Source: Frigidibacter sp037095735 (GTDB lineage: Bacteria > Pseudomonadota > Alphaproteobacteria > Rhodobacterales > Rhodobacteraceae). Taken from it: DNA of 64,000 nucleotides. The stretch covers positions 347,200-411,199 of the forward strand of contig NZ_JBAWKD010000004.1 of NCBI RefSeq assembly GCF_037095735.1, written 5' to 3'. A model generated the notes under the pieces. That model was not told the DNA's origin. It saw only the letters and a program-made list of their open reading frames with translations, and made no database searches. Both the position numbers and the translations under genes were made by a program. Every line of letters starts with the position of its first letter. Position 1 is the stretch's first letter. Of the stretch, positions 8,955 through 16,946 are shown piece after piece.

Positions 8955-10031
8955 TCAGGTCCGGAAGTGCTTGGCGAGCTTCAGGCCCTGACCCTGGTAG
9001 TTCGACTTCATGTCCGCGCCGTAAAGCCGCTGCGGCACCGCGGTCATCCGCTCGTAGACCAGCCGGCCCACGACCTGCGCATGTTCCAGCACGAAGGGCG
9101 CCTCGTGGCAGCGCACTTCCAGCACCCCGCGAGAGCCCGCGCCGCCGGCCTCGGCATGGCCGAAGCCCGGGTCGAAGAAGCCCGCGTAATGCACCCGGAA
9201 CTCGCCGACCATGGCGAGATAGGGTGCCATCTCGGCGGCGTGGTCGGGCGGGATCGTCACGGCCTCGCGGCTGACAAGGATGTAGAAGGCGCCGGGGTCG
9301 AGGATGATCCGGCCCTCGGTGGTGCGGATCTCTTCCCAGAACTCGCGGGCCGGATACTGGCCGATCCGGTCGAGATCGACGACCCCGGTATGCGGTTTTG
9401 CCCGGTAGCCCACCAGGTCGCCGGTTTCGGGCCGCAGGTCGACCGAGAAGCCGAGCCCGTTCGAGATCAGCGGCGTGCCGTCCACCAGTGGCACCGTGGC
9501 GTGCAGCGCGCGCAGGGCCGCGTCGTCCAGAACGGCATCGCCGCGGCGGAAGCGGATCTGGTTCAGCCGCATGCCGGGCCGCACGAGGACCGAGAACGAG
9601 CGCGGGCAGATCTCTGCCCAAAGCTCGCCATCGTAGCCCGCGGGGATGCGGTCGAATTCGACGCCGCCGTCGGTCACGACGCGGGTCAGCAGGTCCAGCC
9701 GGCCGGTCGAGCTTTTGGCGTTGCAGACGGCGGTGACGCCCGCAGGCAGGCGCAGGGCCTCGGCCAGCGGCACGAGGTAGACGCAGCCCTTTTCCAGCAC
9801 CGCTCCCTCGGCCAGCGAGACGCGGTGCATCTCGAACTCGGCCAGGCGGTCGCTGACGCGGGCACCGTGACCGGCCAGGAACGAGGCGCGGACGCGGTAG
9901 GCGACGGTGCCAAGGCGCAGGTCGAGGCTGGCGGGCTGGATCTGGGCATCGGTGACGGGCAGGGCGGCCGCGATGGCGCCCGAGGCGATCATCTCGCGGA
10001 TTTCGCTGTCGGGCAGAACGCCGTCGGTCAT
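8955..10031 (-). CDS. dcd: 2'-deoxycytidine 5'-triphosphate deaminase, long form
   Basis: The enzyme deaminates dCTP to dUTP for dTTP synthesis. At 358 residues it is about twice the classical 190-residue Dcd and matches the alphaproteobacterial long form, in which two dUTPase-fold halves are joined. The N-terminal half has QPASLDLRLGTVAYRVRASF and CNAKSSTGRLDLLTRVVTD; the C-terminal half has a second set (ILDPGAFYILVSREAVTIPPD, HAGFFDPGFGH-like, EVRCHEAPFVLEHAQVVGRLVYERM). The ATG at 10031 gives MTDGVLPDSEI; the frame is open further upstream, but that part runs through the tRNA-Pro gene. Confidence 0.93.
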   Translation of the reverse strand: MTDGVLPDSEIREMIASGAIAAALPVTDAQIQPASLDLRLGTVAYRVRASFLAGHGARVSDRLAEFEMHRVSLAEGAVLEKGCVYLVPLAEALRLPAGVTAVCNAKSSTGRLDLLTRVVTDGGVEFDRIPAGYDGELWAEICPRSFSVLVRPGMRLNQIRFRRGDAVLDDAALRALHATVPLVDGTPLISNGLGFSVDLRPETGDLVGYRAKPHTGVVDLDRIGQYPAREFWEEIRTTEGRIILDPGAFYILVSREAVTIPPDHAAEMAPYLAMVGEFRVHYAGFFDPGFGHAEAGGAGSRGVLEVRCHEAPFVLEHAQVVGRLVYERMTAVPQRLYGADMKSNYQGQGLKLAKHFRT

Positions 10032-10065
10032 GGTCAGCCCCCGCGCTGCGGACAGTGGATAAGCG

Positions 10066-10095
10066 AACGCCCGCCTTCTTGCGAAGACGGGCGTT
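10066..10095. terminator. hairpin between tRNA-Pro and dcd
   Basis: A 13-bp stem with outer arms AACGCCCG/CGGGCGTT closes on a four-base GCAA/TTGC loop, immediately 3' of the minus-strand tRNA-Pro and 35 bp before the dcd start codon. The plus side is followed by TTTCGTTTT. It most likely ends the tRNA transcript and separates it from dcd. Confidence 0.65.
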
Positions 10096-10101
10096 TCGTT
10101 T

Positions 10102-10179
10102 TGGTCGGGCCGGAGAGATTCGAACTCTCGACCTTCCGCCCCCCAGACGGACGCGCTAACCAGGCTGCGCCACGGCCCG
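10102..10179 (-). tRNA. tRNA-Pro (anticodon GGG)
   Basis: A complete cloverleaf is present: 7-bp acceptor CGGGCCG/CGGCCCG, the D arm GCGCAGCCTGGTTAGCGC, anticodon stem TCCGT/GCGGA with loop CTGGGGG (anticodon GGG), and the T arm with GTTCGAATC. The discriminator is A and CCA is encoded in the DNA. It reads proline codons CCC/CCU. Confidence 0.97.
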
Positions 10180-10275
10180 ACACCGTGGGGGGCTTCTAGA
10201 CCGGATCGCGGGGCAGGCACAAGCGTCAAAACGCGCTGACGCAACGGGATCTTTCGCCGCCTGTAACGGGGCGGC

Positions 10276-11118
10276 TCAGCCCAGCCGCGCGCGCAGCGCC
10301 GCCAGCCGCGCGATCAGCGCGTCGAGGCCCCGGGGCGCCGCCTCGCAGGCGCGCGCAAGCGTCGAAACGGGCGGTTCGACTGCGGGATCCTCGTCGATCT
10401 CCGGCAGATCGGGCAGGGCCAGAACGGGCAGGATCGGGGAGGGCGCGGCGGGCTTTGCGGGTGCGAGGGCGGGCGGCGCAGGGTCCGGCGCGGCCGCGCG
10501 ATTCGGCACGGACGCGGGTGCCTGCGGGGCGAGCATCAGCGACAGCAGATCGGGTTCGTCCGGGTCGGCCTCTGGCTGCGGCTCAGGCAGCGGTTCGGGA
10601 GAGGGGCCGGATCGGGGCGACGGCACGGCGGGCGCGTGCCTCGGCCTGCGCGGCGCAGGGGCGCCGGCGTCAGCAGCAGACACGTCGGATGCAGACACGT
10701 CGGATGCAGGCACGTCGGATGCGGGCAATTCGGTCCCGGCCGCCACGGCGGCGGCTTCGTGCGTGGCGGCGGCGGTGACCGAGCGGATGCCCTGTTCACG
10801 CAGCATCTTCTGCACGCCGCGGATCGCGAGACCGTCGTCATGCAGAAGCTTGCGGATGCCCGACAGCAGCGCCACGTCGGCTGGGCGGTAGTAGCGCCGC
10901 CCGCCCGCGCGCTTCAGCGGCTTCACCTGCGTGAAGCGCGTCTCCCAGAAGCGCAGGACATGGGCCGGCACGTCGAGCAGCGCCGCGACCTCGGAAATCG
11001 TGCGGAAGGCGTCGTCGGATTTCGGCGCCCCGGCGGCCGACGCGCCGCCAGACGAGCCCCGGCCGGCGCGCGCTTTGCGCGGCGCCCCGTCGCCCGTGGT
11101 CTCGGCTGTCGTGTCCAT
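10276..11118 (-). CDS. MerR-family regulator downstream of ihfA
   Basis: Residues 38-110 form a MerR-type winged helix: FRTISEVAALLDVPAHVLRFWETRF, then KPLKRAGGRRYYRPADVALLSGIRKLLHDDGLAIRGVQKML. The remaining 170 residues are a Pro/Ala-rich low-complexity tail without a recognisable effector domain, ending in a short helix (LDALIARLAALRARL). This domain plan and the position behind ihfA are conserved in Rhodobacterales; the target genes are unknown. The tail contains an in-frame 15-bp tandem repeat (10678-10726) encoding ASDVP/ASDVS units. Confidence 0.88.
   Translation of the reverse strand: MDTTAETTGDGAPRKARAGRGSSGGASAAGAPKSDDAFRTISEVAALLDVPAHVLRFWETRFTQVKPLKRAGGRRYYRPADVALLSGIRKLLHDDGLAIRGVQKMLREQGIRSVTAAATHEAAAVAAGTELPASDVPASDVSASDVSAADAGAPAPRRPRHAPAVPSPRSGPSPEPLPEPQPEADPDEPDLLSLMLAPQAPASVPNRAAAPDPAPPALAPAKPAAPSPILPVLALPDLPEIDEDPAVEPPVSTLARACEAAPRGLDALIARLAALRARLG
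10678..10726. repeat. 15-bp tandem repeat inside the merR-like gene
   Basis: Three copies of a cacgtcggatgcaga-like unit, with a weaker fourth, lie head to tail. They encode (P/S)ASDV repeats in the linker of the MerR-like protein. Length changes here would stay in frame. Confidence 0.8.
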
Positions 11119-11157
11119 CGTCTCCCCCGTCCGGTCCGGACGCGTTCCTGTCGTGCG

Positions 11158-11463
11158 TTACTTGCTGCGGTTGCCCGCGGCCACGCGGTCTTTCATCAGA
11201 TGCGACGGCCGGAAGGTCAGCACCCGGCGCGGCGAGATCGGAACCTCGTCGCCGGTCTTCGGATTGCGCCCGACCCGCGCCGCCTTGTCGCGCACCGAGA
11301 AGGTGCCGAAGGACGAGATCTTCACCTGTTCGCCGCGCACCAGCGCGTCGGACATGTGCTGCAGAACCGATTCAACCAGTTGCGCGGATTCGTTGCGGGA
11401 CAGGCCGACTTCGCGGAAGACGGCTTCGCTCAGATCCATGCGGGTCAGTGTCTTGTCGCTCAT
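11158..11463 (-). CDS. ihfA: integration host factor subunit alpha
   Basis: A 101-residue DNA-bending HU/IHF protein that pairs with IhfB. Diagnostic features are LTRMDLSEAVFREVGLSRNES, VKISSFGTFSVRDKAARVGRNPKTGDEVPI, where the GRNPKTG arm holds the intercalating Pro, and RRVLTFRPSHLMKDRV. The ATG at 11463 follows GGAGGAGC. It lies 95 bp downstream of fabH and 39 bp upstream of the MerR-like gene on the same strand. Confidence 0.96.
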   Translation of the reverse strand: MSDKTLTRMDLSEAVFREVGLSRNESAQLVESVLQHMSDALVRGEQVKISSFGTFSVRDKAARVGRNPKTGDEVPISPRRVLTFRPSHLMKDRVAAGNRSK

Positions 11464-11558
11464 GATGCTCCTCCGGCATTTCAGGCAAACTGCGCCCAAG
11501 CCTTTTGCGAGTCAATATCAACGACTTGGCGCGCAGGTTTGATCCGGTTTGTCTGCGC

Positions 11559-12536
11559 CTACCAGCGCAGCACCACAGAACCCCAGGCAAGACCGCCGCC
11601 GATGGCCTCAGTGACCACCAGATCGCCGTCCTTGATCTGGCCGCGCTGGCGACCGACCGAGAGGGCAAGGGGTATCGAGGCGGCCGAGGTATTGCCGTGT
11701 TCCTGCACCGTCACCACCACCCGTTCCATCGGCACCTGCATCCGGTCGGCGGTGGCCGAGATGATGCGCAGGTTCGCCTGATGGGGCACGATCCAGTCGA
11801 CATCCGCACCCGAGAGCCCGGCCTTGTCCAGCGAGCGGTGCGCGGTTTCAGCCAGCTTCTGCACAGCATGCTTGAAGACGGCATTGCCCTGCATTTTCAG
11901 CACGCCGGCGGTGCCGGTGCTGGAAACGCCGCCGTCGACATACAGCAGCTCGCGGTGGCGGCCGTCGCTGTTGAGGTCGGTGGCCAGGATCCCGCGGTCG
12001 GCAGAGCTGCCCTCGCCGGAGGCCGCTTCCAGCACCACGGCGCCGGCACCGTCGCCGAACAGCACGCAGGTGGTGCGGTCGGACCAGTCGAGGATGCGGC
12101 TGAAGGTCTCTGCCCCGATCACCAGCACGCGCGTCGCCTGCTGCGAGACGATCAGCGCGTTGGCCTGGGCCAGCGCGAAGACGAAGCCCGCGCAGACGGC
12201 CTGCACGTCGAAGGCATAGCCGGCGGTCGAGCCGAGGCCCGCCTGCACCATGGTCGCGACCGAGGGGAAGGTGAAGTCGGGGGTCGAGGTCGCGACGATG
12301 ATCGCGTCGATCTGTCCCGGCTCCATCCCGGCGTCGGCCAGCGCGGCCTTGGCGGCGCGGATCGCGAGGTCAGAGGTCGTCTGACCCTCGGCCGCGAAAT
12401 GGCGCTGCTCGATCCCGGTGCGGGTGCGGATCCATTCGTCCGAGGTCTCGACCTTGGCCTCGAACTCGGCATTGGGGACCACGCGCTCGGGCAGGTAGTG
12501 GCCGGTGCCGCGGACCACAGCGCGAATGACAGTCAT
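11559..12536 (-). CDS. fabH: beta-ketoacyl-ACP synthase III
   Basis: KAS III condenses acetyl-CoA with malonyl-ACP to start fatty acid synthesis. The 325-residue product holds the Cys-His-Asn triad: C115 in VQAVCAGFVF, the His of WIVPHQANLRI and the Asn of EHGNTSAASIPLAL. The C-terminal GGGLAWGSVVLRW is characteristic. Its ATG overlaps the plsX stop by one base (TGATG), so the two are translationally coupled. Confidence 0.97.
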   Translation of the reverse strand: MTVIRAVVRGTGHYLPERVVPNAEFEAKVETSDEWIRTRTGIEQRHFAAEGQTTSDLAIRAAKAALADAGMEPGQIDAIIVATSTPDFTFPSVATMVQAGLGSTAGYAFDVQAVCAGFVFALAQANALIVSQQATRVLVIGAETFSRILDWSDRTTCVLFGDGAGAVVLEAASGEGSSADRGILATDLNSDGRHRELLYVDGGVSSTGTAGVLKMQGNAVFKHAVQKLAETAHRSLDKAGLSGADVDWIVPHQANLRIISATADRMQVPMERVVVTVQEHGNTSAASIPLALSVGRQRGQIKDGDLVVTEAIGGGLAWGSVVLRW

Positions 12537-13663
12537 CACGGATTCCGATCGTTTCCGGCGACGGGACGCAGCCCCGCGGCCTCCTGCTGGGCCTGGGTGA
12601 CCTGGACGAGGCGGGTGGCGAGACGTTCCTGGAAGCCCGACTGCGCCAGCTGGAACGCCAGCTTGATCGCCGCAGAGACGCCCGTCGCATCGGCCGAGCC
12701 ATGCGATTTCACGATCGTGCCGTTCAGCCCGAGGAAGACGCCGCCGTTCACGCGGCGCGGGTCGATGCGCTTTTGCAGCCGCTTCAGCGAGGCCAGCGCC
12801 AGAAGCGCCGCGATCTTCGACAGGAAGGTGGCGCGGAACGCCTCTTTCAGGAAGTCCGAGACCAGCTTGGCGGTGCCCTCGCCGGTCTTCAGCGCGATGT
12901 TGCCGGTGAAGCCGTCGGTGACGATCACGTCGCAGCGCGCGCCCGGCAGGTCGCCGCCTTCGACGAAGCCCACGTAATCGAAGCCGCCGATCTCTGTCGC
13001 GGCCAGGATCATGTCCTGGGCCTGCTTCAGCTCGGCCCGGCCTTTGTGCTCCTCGGTGCCGACGTTCAGCAGGCCAACGCGCGGACGCTGCAGGCCAAGC
13101 CCGTTGCGGGCATAGGAGGCGCCCATCAGCGCGTATTGAAGAAGATCCTCGGCATCGGCGCGGATGTCGGCGCCCACGTCGAGCGTGACGTTGAAGCCGG
13201 ACGGATTGCGCGAGGGCCAGAGGCAGGCGATGGCGGGGCGGTTCACGCCCGGCAGCTTGCGCAGACGGATCATCGACATCGCCATCAGCGCGCCGGTGTT
13301 GCCGCAGCTGACCGCGGCGACCGCTTCGCCCTGCTTCACGCTCTCGATCGCCGACCACATCGAGGTGCCGGAGCCGGAACGCATCACCTGGGAAGGTTTG
13401 TCGGTCATCTTCACCACGCCCTCGGCATGGCGGATGACGCAGCGCCCCTGAAGTTCGGGGCGTGACAGCAGCTTCGTCAGTTCCGGCTCTGGGCCGTGAA
13501 CGACGAAGCCGATGTCGGGATTGGCGAGGGCGGACAGGCGGACGCCCTCGGCCACGGCCTCTGCGCCGCGGTCGCCGCCCATGGCGTCGACCGAGATGAC
13601 GATGCGGCCCGGGACCGGCTGTCCGCCGGTACCCGTGCTGCTGGCCGTGCCGATGTCCTGCAT
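12536..13663 (-). CDS. plsX: phosphate acyltransferase PlsX
   Basis: PlsX converts acyl-ACP to acyl-phosphate, the donor for the first acylation of glycerol-3-phosphate. The 375-residue product shows IVISVDAMGGDRG near residue 22, then AAVSCGNTGALMAMS, RPAIACLWPSRNP, LLNVGTEEHKG and DVIVTDGFTGNIALKTGEGTA. It forms a coupled pair with fabH and lies downstream of rpmF, the standard rpmF-plsX-fabH order. Confidence 0.97.
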   Translation of the reverse strand: MQDIGTASSTGTGGQPVPGRIVISVDAMGGDRGAEAVAEGVRLSALANPDIGFVVHGPEPELTKLLSRPELQGRCVIRHAEGVVKMTDKPSQVMRSGSGTSMWSAIESVKQGEAVAAVSCGNTGALMAMSMIRLRKLPGVNRPAIACLWPSRNPSGFNVTLDVGADIRADAEDLLQYALMGASYARNGLGLQRPRVGLLNVGTEEHKGRAELKQAQDMILAATEIGGFDYVGFVEGGDLPGARCDVIVTDGFTGNIALKTGEGTAKLVSDFLKEAFRATFLSKIAALLALASLKRLQKRIDPRRVNGGVFLGLNGTIVKSHGSADATGVSAAIKLAFQLAQSGFQERLATRLVQVTQAQQEAAGLRPVAGNDRNP

Positions 13664-13711
13664 CTTGTCGTCAGCCCCTGACCTGGTCCGCTAGGCGCGG
13701 CCCGACGGGCC

Positions 13712-13918
13712 TCACGCCGCGTCTTCGTCGAGATCGACTTCCTGGGCCTGAGCCACGACTTCGCGGCTGTCGTAGTGGCCGCAGGACGGGCAGACGTGGT
13801 GCGGGCGCTTCAGTTCGCCGCACGACGAGCATTCGTTCGGGTTCGCTGCGACCAGGGCATCGTGGGCGCGGCGCATGTTGCGGCGGGAGCGCGTAACTCG
13901 GTTCTGCGGGACAGCCAT
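13712..13918 (-). CDS. rpmF: 50S ribosomal protein L32
   Basis: A 68-residue ribosomal protein beginning MAVPQNRVTRSRRNMRRAHD. It keeps all four zinc-ligand cysteines (C30, C33, C43, C46 in CSSC and CPSC), so this is the zinc-dependent form. The acidic C-terminus (QEVDLDEDAA) is usual for alphaproteobacterial L32. It lies 48 bp upstream of plsX; the leader carries two GC hairpins (13937-13992). Confidence 0.97.
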   Translation of the reverse strand: MAVPQNRVTRSRRNMRRAHDALVAANPNECSSCGELKRPHHVCPSCGHYDSREVVAQAQEVDLDEDAA

Positions 13919-13936
13919 TGTCTCGACCTCGTGTTC

Positions 13937-13992
13937 GAGGGGGACTTGGCCCCCATTGGGTTGTTCGAGGGGGCGGAATGCCCCCGGCGTTT
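13937..13992 (-). promoter_or_regulatory. tandem GC hairpins in the rpmF leader
   Basis: On the minus strand two similar units follow each other about 20-75 nt upstream of the rpmF ATG. Each is a hairpin with G5/C5 arms (GGGGGCATTCCGCCCCC, then GGGGGCCAAGTCCCCC) followed by the same TCGAACA. Tandem hairpins this near a ribosomal protein start could be a protein-binding leader or a processing signal; a terminator of the DUF177 gene upstream is the alternative. Confidence 0.45.
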
Positions 13993-14181
13993 CGGTTGCT
14001 TCGCCTGCCTAAGCTGGTGAAGTCTCACGGTATTCGGACGGCGAGCGGACAAGGCCGCGGGCCGCCGACCCGTGACGTGAATGAGGCCGGGAACATACTC
14101 GTATTTCCCAGCGGCGCAAGCCCTTTCTGCCGCCTTTCCCGCGCCTTCCGGCAAGGGTCCAGCGGCGGGCCGCGCCGGTCC

Positions 14182-14751
14182 TCACTCCGCGTCGGTATCG
14201 CGCTTTTTCAGCAGGTCGCCAAGGCCCGCGAAGGGGCGCAGCGTCTCTTCCACGATCGGGGCGGCGCCGGGGGGCGCGCCCTCGGCCGCGTCGAATTCGG
14301 CGCCGGCGGCGCGCGGGTAGAGGGGCAGGGCCAGCATCAGCGCCTCGCGCATCACCGCGCCGAGGTCGATGACATCGGGCAGCGGCTCGATGCTGTCGTC
14401 TTCGGGCATCTCGACCTCGCCGCCGGGGCCCGGCCCGGGTTCGGGCATCTCGGCCATCCAGGTGCGCTCGACCGGCTCGTCGATGCGGGTGGTGACGGGA
14501 TCGGTGGTGATGATGCAGGGCTGGACGACCGTGGCGCCCAGATCGGCCTCGAGCTGCCAGTCATGGCGGCCCTTCGGCCGGATCTCGCCCTGGAAGCGCA
14601 GCTTGCGGATCGCGGTGATGCCCAGGTCCTCGGCCAGGGCCGACAGCACGGCGGGCGCGGGTTCCAGGGTGAATCGGCTGGGCTTGCGGGCATGCAGTTC
14701 GGCCGGGCGCAGGGGGTGCGACCAAGGCGTGGTGTCGCGGTCGGCGGGCAT
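14182..14751 (-). CDS. DUF177 (YceD) family protein
   Basis: A 189-residue YceD/DUF177 protein, the usual partner of rpmF in bacteria and in plastids, where it is needed for 23S rRNA accumulation. It has WQLEADLGATVVQPCIITTDPVTTRIDE in the middle and ends with the family signature RPFAGLGDLLKKR. The ATG at 14751 follows AGGAAAGGG, although the frame is open further upstream. rpmF follows after 263 bp with the hairpin leader between. Confidence 0.92.
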   Translation of the reverse strand: MPADRDTTPWSHPLRPAELHARKPSRFTLEPAPAVLSALAEDLGITAIRKLRFQGEIRPKGRHDWQLEADLGATVVQPCIITTDPVTTRIDEPVERTWMAEMPEPGPGPGGEVEMPEDDSIEPLPDVIDLGAVMREALMLALPLYPRAAGAEFDAAEGAPPGAAPIVEETLRPFAGLGDLLKKRDTDAE

Positions 14752-14966
14752 GGCGTTTCCCTTTCCTGGTTGGGGGCCCCGCGGCCGGAAGCGGGAGATT
14801 TCCGCCGGTGCCGGGGGCTTGCCTCTTGGGACGGCTTGAAGGCCGGCCCGTGGTTGTTGTAAGCCCTTAGGAGCCAGAAGATGCCCGTGCAAGGGCCGGC
14901 GGCGCTGCGGAGGGCGAAGGCCCGCGGGGCGTCGTGCGACGGACGAGGGGCGAGGGACGGGTGCGG

Positions 14967-15446
14967 ATGACGCGGAAGGCACGGAATGCGGGGCGTATGG
15001 CCGCGCTGGCTTTGGCCGCGGGCGTGGTGCTCAGCTCTTGCGCGCCGGTCTACCGCAACCACGGCTATGTGCCCACGGACCAGCAGCTTTCGATGATCGA
15101 GGTCGGCCGCGACACCCGCGAGACCGTCGGCGACTTCATCGGCAAGCCGGCCTCGTCGGGCGTTCTGGACAGCGGCGGCTGGTATTACGTCGGCAGCCGC
15201 TGGCGGGAACTGGGCTGGCGCGAGCCGCAGGAAATCTCGCGCGAGGTGGTGGCGATCAGCTTCGACCAGGGCGGGCGCGTCTCGAACATCGAGCGTTACG
15301 GGCTGAAGGACGGCCGCGCCGTGCCGATCACCCGCCGCGTCACCGACAGCAACATCAAGGGCCCGAGCTTCTGGGGCCAGCTGCTGGGCAACCTCGGCGT
15401 GCTTGACGCAAGCCAGGTGATCAACGGCGACCGCCCGCCGAACTGA
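14967..15446 (+). CDS. bamE: outer membrane protein assembly factor BamE (SmpA/OmlA)
   Basis: A 159-residue lipoprotein. A lipoprotein signal (MAALALAAGVVLSSCAP) carries the lipobox LSSC, and the mature part has the SmpA/OmlA fold: IEVGRDTRETVGDFIGKPA, GGWYYVGSRW and VVAISFDQGGRVSNIERYGL. BamE stabilises the BamA-BamD complex that inserts beta-barrel proteins. The ATG at 14967 is preferred for its upstream GAGGGACGG; a GTG at 14934 would add 11 residues. It is divergent from the DUF177 gene. Confidence 0.93.
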   Translation: MTRKARNAGRMAALALAAGVVLSSCAPVYRNHGYVPTDQQLSMIEVGRDTRETVGDFIGKPASSGVLDSGGWYYVGSRWRELGWREPQEISREVVAISFDQGGRVSNIERYGLKDGRAVPITRRVTDSNIKGPSFWGQLLGNLGVLDASQVINGDRPPN

Positions 15447-15487
15447 GGCATCGAACCCACCCGCGGCGTCCGGCGACGCGGCGACAC

Positions 15488-15515
15488 CGGGGCCCTCGCG
15501 GGCCCCGTTTGGTTT
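15488..15515 (+). terminator. rho-independent terminator after bamE
   Basis: GGGGCCC/GGGCCCC arms close on a TCGC loop and are followed by GTTTGGTTT. The hairpin lies 42 bp past the bamE stop and just before the convergent msrB stop, so it may serve both. Confidence 0.75.
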
Positions 15516-15519
15516 GCGC

Positions 15520-15951
15520 TCAGTCGTTGGCGACCACGGCATCGGGGGCGAAGTCCAGCGAGACGCCGTTGATGCAGTAGCGCAGGCCGCCGGCCTCGGG
15601 CGGGCCGTCGGGGAAGACATGGCCCAGATGCGCGCCGCAGTTCGCACAGGTGACCTCGACCCGGCGCATGCCGTGGCTGAGATCGATGTGCTCGTCGATC
15701 GCGCCGCCATCGACCGGGGCGGTGAACGAGGGCCAGCCGCAATGCGATTCGTATTTCGTGGCCTTGGTGAAGAGCGGCGCCCCGCAGCAGACGCAGGCGA
15801 AGGTGCCGGCGCCGGGCGCGAATCCCGGATGGCTGAACGGGCGTTCGGTGGCGGCGCGGCGGGTGACCATGAAGGTCAGCTCGTCCCCGAGCTGCGCGCG
15901 CCATTCGGCATCGGATTTCTCGATCTTCGGCTTGGCATCGCTCGCGGTCAT
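15520..15951 (-). CDS. msrB: peptide-methionine (R)-S-oxide reductase
   Basis: MsrB repairs the R epimer of oxidised methionine using thioredoxin. The 143-residue product has the zinc cysteines C53/C56 and C102/C105, KYESHCGWPSF with C71, and the catalytic C126 in RYCINGVSLDF. In most MsrB proteins this last motif is RYCINS; here Gly replaces Ser. No export signal, so it is cytoplasmic. Confidence 0.96.
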   Translation of the reverse strand: MTASDAKPKIEKSDAEWRAQLGDELTFMVTRRAATERPFSHPGFAPGAGTFACVCCGAPLFTKATKYESHCGWPSFTAPVDGGAIDEHIDLSHGMRRVEVTCANCGAHLGHVFPDGPPEAGGLRYCINGVSLDFAPDAVVAND

Positions 15952-16068
15952 GGCGCATTCTCCGTCGTGTTTCGGTGACCTCTGCGGCGTATATATAGGG
16001 CCGGGGGGCGTCGCTGCACCCCCAGTGCTCCCCGGTCAAGGCCGGACCAAGCCCGAAAGGCCGCTGCC

Positions 16069-16818
16069 ATGCTCTCGCTCGCCAAGGGACGTTATGCCGC
16101 GCGCCTGGCCGAAACGCCGGGCGACATCGACCGGGCGCAGGCGCTGCGCTGGCGGGCGTTCCGGGGGGACACGCCAGGCGCGGGCGAAGGCTGCGACTTC
16201 GATGGATTCGACGCGCTCTGCCGTCACGTGCTGGTCGAAGAGGTGGCGACCGGTGCGCTGGTCTGCTGCTTCCGCCTGATGCCGATCGCGCGGGGGCAAG
16301 AGATCGGGCGCAGCTATTCCGCGCAGTTCTACGACCTGACCGGGCTGGCCGACTATGCCGGGCCGATGGTCGAGCTGGGGCGATTCTGCATGGCGCCCGA
16401 GGTCCATGATCCCGACATCCTGCGCGTCGCCTGGGGGGCGATGACCCGCTTCGTCGACGAGACCGGGGTCGAGATGCTGTTTGGCTGCTCGTCCTTCCAC
16501 GGCACCGACGCCGCGGCCTATCTCGACGCCTTCGCCATGCTGCGCGAGCGTCACCTGGCGCCGAAGCGCTGGCTGCCGCGGGTCAAGGCGCCCGACGTGT
16601 TCCGCTTCGCCCGCCGCCTGCGCGCCCGCCGCGCCGATCCGCGCGCGGCCCTTGGCAGCATGCCGCCGCTGCTGCGGACCTACCTGATGATGGGCGGGTG
16701 GGTCAGCGACCATGCCGTGGTCGACCGCGAACTTGGCACTCTGCATGTCTTCACCGGGCTCGAGATCCGGGCGATTCCCGCAGCCCGTGCCCGCGCCCTG
16801 CGGGCAGTCGCGGGGTGA
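16069..16818 (+). CDS. olsB: ornithine lipid synthesis acyltransferase OlsB
   Basis: OlsB transfers a 3-hydroxyacyl chain from ACP to the alpha-amino group of ornithine, the first step of ornithine lipid synthesis. The 249-residue GNAT-fold protein has the family's RAQALRWRAFRG start, DFDGFDALCRHVLVEE, VCCFRLMP, YDLTGLADYAGPMVELGRFCM, FGCSSFHGTD and the C-terminal LPPLLRTYLMMGGWVSDHAV-like block. No olsA gene is next to it. It is transcribed alone. Confidence 0.9.
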   Translation: MLSLAKGRYAARLAETPGDIDRAQALRWRAFRGDTPGAGEGCDFDGFDALCRHVLVEEVATGALVCCFRLMPIARGQEIGRSYSAQFYDLTGLADYAGPMVELGRFCMAPEVHDPDILRVAWGAMTRFVDETGVEMLFGCSSFHGTDAAAYLDAFAMLRERHLAPKRWLPRVKAPDVFRFARRLRARRADPRAALGSMPPLLRTYLMMGGWVSDHAVVDRELGTLHVFTGLEIRAIPAARARALRAVAG

Positions 16819-16869
16819 CACCGCCGGGCGCGGTGCTAGACTCGGACCCGAACACGATCTAGATAGGCT

Positions 16870-16885
16870 TCGTTAGCGCTAACGA
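16870..16885. promoter_or_regulatory. palindromic operator upstream of zwf
   Basis: TCGTTAGCGCTAACGA is a perfect 16-bp palindrome with the central CG typical of LacI-family operators, 61 bp before the zwf ATG. A one-mismatch core (GTTAGCGGTAAC) lies in the edd/rlmI intergenic region at 24766-24777. In Rhodobacter sphaeroides the LacI-type regulator CceR controls Entner-Doudoroff genes; assigning this site to a CceR orthologue is my inference. Confidence 0.75.
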
Positions 16886-16946
16886 GGCGCGCGTCCCGCC
16901 CCGGCGGGGCACAACGGCGACAGCCCGCCCCGGCAAGGAGAGCGCG

